The notes: generated by a model not told the origin, from the sequence alone. DNA of 6,752 bases from Methanolobus sp. UBA32 (GCA_002507205.1 DAZF01000002.1:1-6752), one strand, 5' to 3'; shown: positions 1-5,670, numbered from the stretch's first letter. Made by a program: numbers and translations.

Positions 1-119
1 ATGCGGAATAGTTCCTGAAGGACTGGATCATTTTTTACTTCATTATACTTCATTTTATCGAATTTCCCAAGACTGAGAACATCGGGTATAAACCAGAAAT
101 TCCATAAATAATTCCTCAT
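1..119 (-). CDS. Unknown protein, N-terminal part, cut by left window edge
   Basis: An open frame runs leftward from ATG at 119 to the window edge without a stop, giving 39 codons. The ATG overlaps the TGA of the preceding gene in an ATGA arrangement, which is typical of coupled genes in this operon. The visible peptide begins MRNYLWNFWF and ends near DPVLQELFR. It is aromatic-rich at the start and charged later, with no recognisable motif. A GAGG stands before a nearby out-of-frame ATG, but that frame stops after 16 codons, so the frame given is preferred. An internal ATG at 53 is another possible start. The length is too short to assign a function. The call rests on the open frame and the overlap only. 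Confidence 0.5.
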   Translation of the reverse strand, partial: MRNYLWNFWFIPDVLSLGKFDKMKYNEVKNDPVLQELFR

Positions 120-385
120 GCGTAATGCTTGTCGTCCTCGAGTTCCTTCTCGAGCCGCATTACATATACGCTATCTGGTTTGTCCATCTCAATCGCTTCC
201 ACCTGTCCCATCATTACATGAACTATAGGTTCTTTGGGGAGTTTGCGATTAAGTTTCTTGCTAATCCACTGTTTGATTCTTTCAAGTCCTTTCGGTCTTG
301 GTATGATCTCTATAAACTCAGGGAACTCATAACCTTGTTTGAAAGCATAAGCTCTACCGGAGCATGTTCTAACCACATTTGTCAT
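116..385 (-). CDS. Small basic protein of unknown function (89 aa)
   Basis: The ATG at 385 is preceded by GGTGA four bases upstream, a good ribosome-binding site of the kind used elsewhere in this operon. The protein has one Cys (residue 8), a Lys/Arg-rich middle (about 31-52, including RPKGLERIKQWISKK) and an acidic C-terminal tail. There is no signal peptide, membrane helix or known motif. The basic middle could contact nucleic acid, but that is only inference. It lies 23 bp after the preceding gene and its stop overlaps the start of the next in an ATGA, so it belongs to the leftward replication operon. An antisense open frame at 125-412 is considered a shadow, because this strand has the ribosome-binding site and the operon context. 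Confidence 0.72.
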   Translation of the reverse strand: MTNVVRTCSGRAYAFKQGYEFPEFIEIIPRPKGLERIKQWISKKLNRKLPKEPIVHVMMGQVEAIEMDKPDSVYVMRLEKELEDDKHYA

Positions 386-408
386 GTGATCACCGCACTT
401 AAAAAAAG

Positions 409-711
409 TTAAAGAATGGGGACAGACTCAAGCTGTCGTATCTCTTCCTCTGATGAGATTACAAATGAACCGCGTCCCCATTCTGGATATAATAGATGTG
501 CCCCAACAGGCACTTCCATTCCCTTACGAACCATGGTATATGAAAGGTGAACACCGTTTACCCCTTTTGTGACCTTTACATTCTTTGAACCTTTAGCTGC
601 GTGGGTAGCTTTAAGGTGGTCAACAAACTCATCGGGATTTGAAGGTTCGAATAGTGGATTTCCTGGCATGATATGCATGCCGATATTTAATTCTGTTTTT
701 GCATTTTTCAT
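409..711 (-). CDS. Unknown protein (100 aa), downstream of thymidylate synthase
   Basis: The preferred start is the ATG at 711. It sits eight bases after GGGTGA, which contains the stop codon of the thymidylate synthase gene, so translation is probably coupled. A GTG at 723 in the same frame is less likely. The product is about 100 residues, with a Met/Pro-rich N-terminus (GMHIMPGNPLFEPS), a Lys-rich stretch with KGSKNVKVTKG, and a Glu-rich C-terminus. No Cys, signal peptide or membrane segment is seen, and I recognise no family. Alternating hydrophobic residues in the middle suggest a small beta-rich fold, which is inference. Its place between thymidylate synthase and another small gene suggests an accessory role in the same operon, but no function is assigned. 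Confidence 0.72.
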   Translation of the reverse strand: MKNAKTELNIGMHIMPGNPLFEPSNPDEFVDHLKATHAAKGSKNVKVTKGVNGVHLSYTMVRKGMEVPVGAHLLYPEWGRGSFVISSEEEIRQLESVPIL

Positions 712-719
712 TTTATGAT

Positions 720-1526
720 TCACCCAAACACACGTTCGTTGTATGTCTGCGCAAGCACTACGACACGTAGCGCCTCAGTCCAGTCATCTTCGTACACATG
801 TGCAAAATCCGTTTTATCCACCACCTTCACACATCTTAACGGATCTAAACCAAGCTTTGCGCGAGCCGCATTGATTCTTGTGTGAACGAAATAGACCAGT
901 CCAGCAAGATTCATTTGGAACGCCTTGTACAAATCTCGGGAGCGCCAATCAAAAATAATTTCATATGTGAGGTCGCTCAGTTGTCTGATATGTACAGATC
1001 TCAGGCATGGTGTAGATTTTATTGCACACAGGTCCTCAGCCGGAAGCCAAGTCACTGCTTGTAGTCTACGGTTAAATGGTTTCAGATTGATGGCAATTTT
1101 TTCAACCTGATCAAGTTTTGTGTCACCATACAAACACAAACGCTGGTAGTAGGTGTAATCGAATCCGTTTTCAGGGTCCAGTGATTTCTGACAGTCGTTC
1201 GACTCTGGATTGAACTGATTACGATATTCAGATACTCCATGCTGCTGCGGGTATAATGGATGCAACTTCGCATCTAACATCTGTTTAATTGCGGGCCCAG
1301 TCAACTCAATCTGCAGATTTATATCTCTAGTAAGAGGAGCATCTGGTTCCGACTCTGCCGGTATGACCATACCATTCCGCATAGTTGTATATACTGATAG
1401 CGCCCATACCTCGCTAAAGTCATCGGTTTTTATCAGATATGTCTTAGGATACATTCTATCTCCGGTGATAGCGATTAACTGGTCAGGATATACAATAGAA
1501 CTTATAATAGTTCTGTTGTATAACAT
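720..1526 (-). CDS. thyA: Thymidylate synthase, archaeal type
   Basis: Predicted to methylate dUMP to dTMP with a methylene-pterin or folate cofactor in the cytoplasm. From the ATG at 1526 (268 aa), family landmarks appear in order: YTYYQRL at 124-130 (family YTYG-RL), an Arg pair at 153-154 in NRRLQAVTW (phosphate-binding arginines donated by the partner subunit), catalytic Cys174 in TPCL, RSRD at 195-198 (phosphate Arg and conserved Asp), Asn206 in MNLAGL, and AHVYEDDW with His243 and Tyr245 near the C-terminus. PCL in place of PCH, and the HVYEDDW ending, are typical of archaeal enzymes as I recall them. Asn206 aligns with the residue that favours dUMP; dCMP hydroxymethylases carry Asp there. 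An in-frame TTG at 1571 overlaps the upstream gene and is less likely. The site before ATG 1526 is weak, so translation may depend on coupling. The enzyme is somewhat longer than cellular archaeal homologues of about 200-220 residues. Confident as to family. Confidence 0.88.
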   Translation of the reverse strand: MLYNRTIISSIVYPDQLIAITGDRMYPKTYLIKTDDFSEVWALSVYTTMRNGMVIPAESEPDAPLTRDINLQIELTGPAIKQMLDAKLHPLYPQQHGVSEYRNQFNPESNDCQKSLDPENGFDYTYYQRLCLYGDTKLDQVEKIAINLKPFNRRLQAVTWLPAEDLCAIKSTPCLRSVHIRQLSDLTYEIIFDWRSRDLYKAFQMNLAGLVYFVHTRINAARAKLGLDPLRCVKVVDKTDFAHVYEDDWTEALRVVVLAQTYNERVFG

Positions 1527-1551
1527 TATACGACCAATATAATCTCTAAAT

Positions 1552-1887
1552 TTATAAAATCTCTGTCTCAAAAACTATCTTCTTTACTCTATAGAAGTAG
1601 TCATGTTCGAACAGAACTGCTCCTTCATTGTCTGTAGTTCTGTGCATGTGCGCCCTGATTGGTTGAATTTTGAACAGTGAGTTCAGATCCTCAATGAGCT
1701 GTATTGGCAGTACTACAACAAGCTCGGTTGTCATGTGTTCTTCCATGAGATTGACAACTTCTTTCGCAGATTCAACAGGACGTTTGTGTAATACAATTCG
1801 ATAATCTCCAAAGATTCTGTTAAGTTCTCTATACTGTAAAGGAGTGGGGTCGTGACGTGACACCCACAAAACTCTAGTTGGTGTCAT
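1552..1887 (-). CDS. SRH-motif Rossmann-like protein, resembles Csx16-type ring nucleases
   Basis: Starting at the ATG at 1887 (111 aa), the protein has a beta strand ending in VLWVSRH (residues 6-12), then a helix, a second strand around FGDYRIVLHK (27-35), a strand/turn VVVLPIQL (57-64), and PIRAHMHR (76-83). A strand-rich C-terminus follows (FYRVKKIVFETEIL). Csx16 ring nucleases, as I recall them, start with a strand ending VSRH and carry a VIGTLP strand followed by a helix; the same two marks occur here in the same order. Similar small SRH proteins also occur, uncharacterised, in phages and plasmids. GGTGA five bases before ATG 1887 sets the start. In-frame ATGs at 1893 and 1899 and a TTG at 1917 are alternatives. 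The start lies inside the end of the ligase gene (14-bp overlap) and the stop is 25 bp before thymidylate synthase. The gene is probably real; ring-nuclease function is a hypothesis. Confidence 0.75.
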   Translation of the reverse strand: MTPTRVLWVSRHDPTPLQYRELNRIFGDYRIVLHKRPVESAKEVVNLMEEHMTTELVVVLPIQLIEDLNSLFKIQPIRAHMHRTTDNEGAVLFEHDYFYRVKKIVFETEIL

Positions 1888-2791
1888 CGTCATCACCATC
1901 CTTGGTCCAGTCTCCAATGTCCTTGTCGAGACGAAGGCGATAGAATGCCGGATGCCTGTATGAATCCTCAGTCTTCTCCTGATATGTTATTTCGATGACG
2001 AACGGTACAGGGATGTTCTGCATAATATTATCCCTTTCCTCATCCGTCAAACCTGTCCCAACCCTGACGGTCTTACCTTCACCGTCCTTACAGACAAGTG
2101 CTCCGAGTGTCGTGGAGAATTTTCCAAGACCTCTTTCTTTAGCTACTACCAGAACCTCACACTCGTTCACATCCTTTATCTTAAGGACATCACTGCTTGT
2201 CTGGCAGCGCTCTGCTGAGTGTTTGTAGTTGCCGTACATATTGTAAAGGATAATTCCTTCGCCACCGGCATCTATTACCTTGTTGAACTCCACCATGTAC
2301 TCGTCATCCTTGTTAATGATCATCGGGTTGACGGACAGGTGGGTGCAGGTTGCGATGTTGTCAGTCAGGTATCGATAGCGTAACCTATACTGAGCTTTCA
2401 GTGTTGGTACATCGAACAGAACAACCTTGATGAGTCCATTCTCACGCTGTTTGTGGAGGCATTTTTCAACTCCCATGTTTAGCGTGCCGGAAACATACTT
2501 GTAGTTATCCTGATCCGTGGGGTATTTGTCGATGTGAGCCTCACCATCGAGGATCACACCTTTAATGAAATGGTTTTCTAAAAGCGATACAATGTGGGGT
2601 AATTTATCGGTGTACTCGTTAAAGTCACCTGTATTTTTCGTTTTTGATCTTGAGTAAATCCGGCACTTACCATCAAGGTCGATGACAAGCTGTACACGAA
2701 CACCATCGATCTTCCTTTGGATTCCAAAGCCTCTGATGTCGTGCTTCTTAGGATTGAACTTCATGGCTTTTTGCAAATAAATGGGTTGCAT
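1874..2791 (-). CDS. ATP-dependent DNA ligase, small viral type
   Basis: Seals nicks in duplex DNA using ATP through a Lys-AMP intermediate. The ATG at 2791 (305 aa) follows AAGGTGG by five bases; that site overlaps the stop of the ATPase gene. A GTG at 2800 is possible but falls within the ribosome-binding site. Adenylation-domain motifs occur in order: motif I RKIDGVR with Lys27 as the AMP acceptor, motif III LDGE (81-84), motif IIIa LFD (125-127), motif IV EGIILY (178-183) and motif V LKIKD with Lys204 and Lys206. The remaining 100 residues fit a C-terminal OB-fold. SYRHPAFYRLRLDKD matches the usual SLRHPxFxRxRxDK ending of ligases. There is no N-terminal DNA-binding domain, so it is a minimal ligase comparable in plan to T7 or Chlorella virus enzymes. 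Motif IV ends in Tyr where Lys is usual. The acidic tail DGDDDDTN overlaps the next gene. Confidence 0.92.
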   Translation of the reverse strand: MQPIYLQKAMKFNPKKHDIRGFGIQRKIDGVRVQLVIDLDGKCRIYSRSKTKNTGDFNEYTDKLPHIVSLLENHFIKGVILDGEAHIDKYPTDQDNYKYVSGTLNMGVEKCLHKQRENGLIKVVLFDVPTLKAQYRLRYRYLTDNIATCTHLSVNPMIINKDDEYMVEFNKVIDAGGEGIILYNMYGNYKHSAERCQTSSDVLKIKDVNECEVLVVAKERGLGKFSTTLGALVCKDGEGKTVRVGTGLTDEERDNIMQNIPVPFVIEITYQEKTEDSYRHPAFYRLRLDKDIGDWTKDGDDDDTN

Positions 2792-2801
2792 AATTACCAC
2801 C

Positions 2802-4235
2802 TTAGAATAATGTAAGCTGTCCTTTTGGACTCGTTTTTTCTATGCGTGTGTTCTCTTCGGATGAGGATGACCCGTGCGGTTTATCGAACTTGTACTCGAA
2901 GATGTTGATGTCCTCGCCGGTAATCGGATCCTGAACGATGATGTCGCCAGTACAGAACCGTTCTATATACTCATCAGCGTATGGAGCGTAGTGTTCAATG
3001 CTACGCATAGTGTTCTTCGTGTACTCTACTATCTGCCTGAAATCAGGTACTATGGCAAACTCCTCGTAGAAGTCTGAGACTGAGTAAAGATTCTCTCGCC
3101 CTGGTTTCTCAACATTAAGATAACCGAGGTCTGAAAGATGTTTGAGATGTGAGTCAATTACCGGTATGGTTGCATTGACACTCTCGTTGCGTAAAAGACG
3201 CTGTATCTCTGCCTTTGACCTCTGACCGTTCTCATCGAGGACCTTGATAATTATCTTCTCGAGATGCGAACATCTCAGAGCTGACTCTACAAGGTTAGTT
3301 CCGAAGATCCTGTGATTTAAGAACATGTCAGCAGGAGTTATGAATAGTGTCGATTGTCCTTGAACTGTACCGGACATACGCTCTTTGTAGTGAAAGCGTG
3401 CAATACCTTCGCAGTTCTTAAGGTACTTCGGGAAATCCCTACGCGCCGTTGTGAACACCGTTGGAATGAACGATTTCAAAAGACCGCCTGCAGGATTTAC
3501 ATAAATGTCATACTCGGGTAAGTTAGAAATGTGCCATTTTAAACAAGCCTTCTTAAGATTGTCCACCTGTTTGACATCGAACGGGTTCTCCACGTTCTCT
3601 GCCTGTCTGGACATTACAGACTTGGTTTGTTTCTGAGATCCGTCCACAGTTACCTCGACCAACCTTGACCTCATCTCTGCCCCCATCTCAACGTTACTTG
3701 CAGATTCATCTGCACGGGATACCACGAATGGGCGTGGTGGCAGTATCATGTCGTTGGTTCCGCCGACTATACCTTTGGAACGTTTGTATTCGTAGGGCTT
3801 ACCCTCACCCCAACTCTTGAATATCTCAATCCAGTCATTATTGATCTTGTTGAGCTCTCTGATTTCAACGTACTTACACTTCTCGATCTTCTTAGCCATG
3901 TCGAAGATAGCCTTCTCTGAACCGCCCTCAACTACAAGGCCGTCCCCTGGCATCAGACAATCGATACATGCATCCATTACAGCAGACTTACCGCCGGCTG
4001 ATGGACCAGATACATAAGAACAGATCTTTGAAAGAATATAGATGGTGAACAGAGACATTCTTGTTTCGTGTTCACCAACAAGTGTATCGTCAAGGATCTC
4101 GTTGACATCAAAAAGGGTAGGAATGACTGTATCGCGAACCTGCTCAAATAGTTTGAACTCTTCATCGGTTAGGTTCAATGCTGTCTTGAGCTTCTCGATC
4201 TCAGCTTCTCTCATGGCAGCTTCAAAGCTGCTCAT
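2802..4235 (-). CDS. AAA+ ATPase, probable replicative helicase, with C-terminal clamp-binding-like motif
   Basis: A 477-residue P-loop ATPase. Walker A is GPSAGGKS (77-84). A candidate Walker B is KYVEIREL (121-128), where Glu124/Glu127 replace the usual Asp-Glu. A sensor-1-like strand is PFVVSRAD (169-176), and Arg189/Arg191 in EMRSRLVEV is a probable arginine finger or sensor, followed by a conserved-looking DGSQKQT. Residues about 322-390 (LEKIIIKVLDENGQ to GYLNVEKPGRENLYSV) form a winged helix, as in MCM and related helicases. The protein ends in QLTLF, which fits a sliding-clamp-binding peptide. The ATPase core resembles the MCM/primase-helicase-like P-loop proteins of viruses and plasmids. 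Helicase activity is inferred from this, the winged helix and the SSB and ligase neighbours. The ATG at 4235 follows AGGTGA by about six bases, 21 bp after the SSB-like gene. A clamp loader or other remodelling ATPase is the main alternative. Confidence 0.8.
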   Translation of the reverse strand: MSSFEAAMREAEIEKLKTALNLTDEEFKLFEQVRDTVIPTLFDVNEILDDTLVGEHETRMSLFTIYILSKICSYVSGPSAGGKSAVMDACIDCLMPGDGLVVEGGSEKAIFDMAKKIEKCKYVEIRELNKINNDWIEIFKSWGEGKPYEYKRSKGIVGGTNDMILPPRPFVVSRADESASNVEMGAEMRSRLVEVTVDGSQKQTKSVMSRQAENVENPFDVKQVDNLKKACLKWHISNLPEYDIYVNPAGGLLKSFIPTVFTTARRDFPKYLKNCEGIARFHYKERMSGTVQGQSTLFITPADMFLNHRIFGTNLVESALRCSHLEKIIIKVLDENGQRSKAEIQRLLRNESVNATIPVIDSHLKHLSDLGYLNVEKPGRENLYSVSDFYEEFAIVPDFRQIVEYTKNTMRSIEHYAPYADEYIERFCTGDIIVQDPITGEDINIFEYKFDKPHGSSSSEENTRIEKTSPKGQLTLF

Positions 4236-4256
4236 CGTTTTTCACCTATGATAGAT

Positions 4257-4955
4257 TTACGCGCTTATCATTCCGTCTACTGCAACGGTATTTAGCACTG
4301 CCTTTGCCCTGTCCTCAGTGATTCCTGCAAGATCCTTGTTCTTCATGATCACGGATACTGCATAATCATACTCGATCGGACCGTTCTCTTTGGCGTGATT
4401 GAGCAGCTCACTGATGAACTTCTCCTCAGCCTCAGTCTTCTGAATGTTGAGTACTGCACCCTTCTCGAAGTTGTACAGATATCCAGGACCACTTGGGTTT
4501 TCAAGGCGGGTGATCTTGGTCATCACATCAGGAACGTCAAGCCCTTCTGCAAAGAGCTTCTCAGCGTATTCAGAGAATGATATGTGTGCTCCGAATCCGA
4601 TGCTGAGTCTCTGCTCCTTCTCTGGATCAGGGTCTTCGATGTGCAGTGCGAACTTGTACTGGCACTTTACCTTGTCGTCACCTTCGCCCACTCCCTTCAA
4701 GTACTGGCACTCAGAGCAAAGGCGTTCTTCCTTGTATCCGCTTGCGACCAGCTTTCCGACTTCGCCATCGAATGACATACATTCAGGTGTCTTTCCTCTG
4801 AACAGTTGTCTGGTCTTGTTTCCACCGACTATGTGGAACTCTTTAGCCTGTCCTATTGGAAGGGCTGTCTTGATCTTCAAGTAAACAAGTTCTTTCTGAA
4901 CTGTGTTGTCGTTTCCGTTTCCTTTCACAAGCATTCCTGCAAATTTTGATTCCAT
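4257..4955 (-). CDS. Probable ssDNA-binding protein with four-Cys zinc site and C-terminal winged helix
   Basis: First gene of the leftward operon, 232 aa. The ATG at 4955 follows GAGGT by about seven bases. Residues 20-60 contain beta strands (ELVYLKIKTALPI, EFHIVGGNKTRQLF). Four cysteines follow, Cys59, Cys80, Cys83 and Cys98, in PEC-MSFDG ... LCSEC ... KC. This is a pattern I associate with phage ssDNA-binding-like proteins where a zinc ribbon interrupts an OB-fold. Further strands (KFALHIED, RLSIGFGAHISF) would complete the OB. Residues about 178-232 look like a small winged helix. The position before an ATPase and ligase supports a role in coating single strands during replication. SSB function is inferred from architecture and context, not from a specific signature; a recombination mediator or a transcription factor is possible. 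A 146-codon antisense frame at 4444-4884 is a shadow. Confidence 0.7.
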   Translation of the reverse strand: MESKFAGMLVKGNGNDNTVQKELVYLKIKTALPIGQAKEFHIVGGNKTRQLFRGKTPECMSFDGEVGKLVASGYKEERLCSECQYLKGVGEGDDKVKCQYKFALHIEDPDPEKEQRLSIGFGAHISFSEYAEKLFAEGLDVPDVMTKITRLENPSGPGYLYNFEKGAVLNIQKTEAEEKFISELLNHAKENGPIEYDYAVSVIMKNKDLAGITEDRAKAVLNTVAVDGMISA

Positions 4956-4981
4956 GTCAATTACCTCTTCTATTTCTTTTG

Positions 4982-5011
4982 CCTGTCGGCAGGACTCCTA
5001 CTAGGATGTCC
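4982..5011 (-). other. Two overlapping hairpin elements in 5' leader of SSB-like gene
   Basis: Read on the minus strand, GGAC-A-TCC pairs with GGA-GTCC (5011-4992; seven pairs with one bulged A and a TAGTA loop). It is followed directly by CCTG-CCGA-CAGG (4993-4982; four pairs, tetraloop). The two stems share two C residues, so they cannot both form fully. They lie just upstream of the ribosome-binding site, in what would be the leader if transcription starts near 5015. A regulatory role is possible but unproven; the same bases could be a protein-binding palindrome in DNA. Confidence 0.35.
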
Positions 5012-5015
5012 GTCA

Positions 5016-5064
5016 TTATAAGCTTCACTACATACTAAATATATGGGAGGAGTAAAGCTTATAA
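5016..5064. repeat. Perfect 10-bp inverted repeat flanking the divergent promoter core
   Basis: TTATAAGCTT at 5016-5025 and AAGCTTATAA at 5055-5064 are exact reverse complements separated by 29 bp. Between them lies the TATA-like sequence and a GGAGG. Pairing ends exactly at ten bases on both sides. Position and symmetry suit an operator controlling the leftward replication operon and the rightward gene. Each arm also contains the palindrome AAGCTT. Confidence 0.6.
5033..5045. promoter_or_regulatory. TATA-like core of bidirectional intergenic promoter
   Basis: TACTAAATATATG is the most AT-rich, TATA-like stretch between the divergent genes starting at 4955 and about 5067. In an archaeal promoter, transcription begins about 25 bp from the TATA box. 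That places starts near 5015 leftward, giving a leader of about 60 bases, and near 5065 rightward, giving a nearly leaderless message at ATG 5067. This is a position-based prediction with no experimental support. Confidence 0.4.
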
Positions 5065-5066
5065 GA

Positions 5067-5426
5067 ATGAACTGTATAAATAAATTTATGTTATGCAACA
5101 GATTCTCTCGTAACTCTTGGCACTTTGAACCAAACTACGAGGTCTATACATTCACATGCTTATCCTGCTCAGCCCTTGGACTTACACCAGCACAGCGCGA
5201 AGACGTGCAACATATCCTACAAAATATTTGGAAGGATAAAGCACAACTACTTGGTGCGAAGCTGATGTACGAGGACATCGTTCTTGGAATAATCAAGTAC
5301 GTGTCTCCTGTTGATGCGGATATTCAACCTTACATCAAAGCCATGTATGGCAAGAACAGTGACGAGCACACAGTGCGCGTCTTTAAAGTTGTGAGCATCT
5401 TGGAAGATCTGTTACGCGATCAATGA
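5067..5426 (+). CDS. Unknown Cys-containing protein, sole plus-strand gene (119 aa)
   Basis: The frame can start at ATG 5043, 5067 or 5088. The start at 5067 is preferred because the TATA-like core at 5036-5043 would place transcription start close to it; GGAGG at 5046-5050 is too distant for a standard site. From 5067 the product has Cys3, Cys10, then CLSC near residues 31-34, possibly a small metal site. A mostly helical region follows, LTPAQREDVQHILQNIW (38-54), ending with VVSILEDLLRDQ. No signal peptide, membrane helix or family is recognised. It diverges from the replication operon and lies next to the inverted repeat. That would suit a regulator or an early gene, but no DNA-binding domain is evident. 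Its last 44 bp overlap the Cys-rich gene on the other strand. Confidence 0.65.
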   Translation: MNCINKFMLCNRFSRNSWHFEPNYEVYTFTCLSCSALGLTPAQREDVQHILQNIWKDKAQLLGAKLMYEDIVLGIIKYVSPVDADIQPYIKAMYGKNSDEHTVRVFKVVSILEDLLRDQ

Positions 5427-5616
5427 AATCGCGACACCAGAGCTCTTTCGGCTCAACTCTTTTTACATGATCTTCATGAGTGCATCTCTGAGCGAACCTA
5501 TCGAAGTGTTTACACTGTGTATGGTTTGGCACCTGTGTTTTGCGTGGGTACTTCTCAGCTTCACTTTCAGAGCGTTGCTTCATGGGTAAGTAAGTTCTTT
5601 CTGGATATTTTCCCAA
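5383..5616 (-). CDS. Small Cys/His-rich protein, probable zinc binding (about 77 aa)
   Basis: The core reads CKHFDRFAQRC, then THEDHVKRVEPKELWCRDF. That gives CxxF-x6-C then P-x4-C-x2-F, a short metal-site pattern that recurs in small viral and archaeal proteins as I recall. Another Cys stands three residues from the C-terminus. There is no ATG near the 5' end. TTG at 5616 has GGAGAG about seven bases upstream and is the preferred start. TTG at 5652 extends the same frame and ATG at 5583 would shorten it; all retain the Cys core. The gene lies 75 bp after the 223-residue gene and its end overlaps the plus-strand gene by 44 bp, tail to tail. A zinc-binding role is inferred; partner and function are unknown. 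Confidence 0.6.
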   Translation of the reverse strand: MGKYPERTYLPMKQRSESEAEKYPRKTQVPNHTQCKHFDRFAQRCTHEDHVKRVEPKELWCRDFIDRVTDLPRCSQL

Positions 5617-5642
5617 AAATAGTCTCTCCGTTTTTACATAGC

Positions 5643-5670
5643 ACAAGCTCAAGAATTTAACTTAGCTTGT
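5643..5670. repeat. 7-bp inverted repeat upstream of Cys-rich gene
   Basis: ACAAGCT at 5643-5649 and AGCTTGT at 5664-5670 are exact reverse complements with a 14-base AT-rich spacer. They lie between the 223-residue gene and the Cys-rich gene. The repeat could be a weak leader hairpin or an operator. Chance occurrence in AT-rich sequence is possible. Confidence 0.3.

Noticed and set aside
395..411. Imperfect palindrome with an A/T tract as a terminator
   Set aside because: It is an AT-rich 23-bp gap inside an operon with a good ribosome-binding site right after it; termination there would cut off the following genes.
125..412. 95-codon open frame on the plus strand
   Set aside because: It is antisense to the 89-residue gene, which has GGTGA before its start and fits the operon; the plus-strand frame has neither.
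1082..1273. 63-codon minus-strand frame within thymidylate synthase
   Set aside because: It overlaps the thymidylate synthase frame, which carries all family motifs.
720..1526. dCMP hydroxymethylase as an alternative for the thymidylate synthase
   Set aside because: Asn206 is kept where dCMP enzymes have Asp, and the archaeal AHVYEDDW ending favours thymidylate synthase.
4444..4884. 146-codon open frame on the plus strand
   Set aside because: It lies wholly antisense to the SSB-like gene, has a Ser/Pro-rich low-complexity translation and lacks a ribosome-binding site, so it is a shadow.
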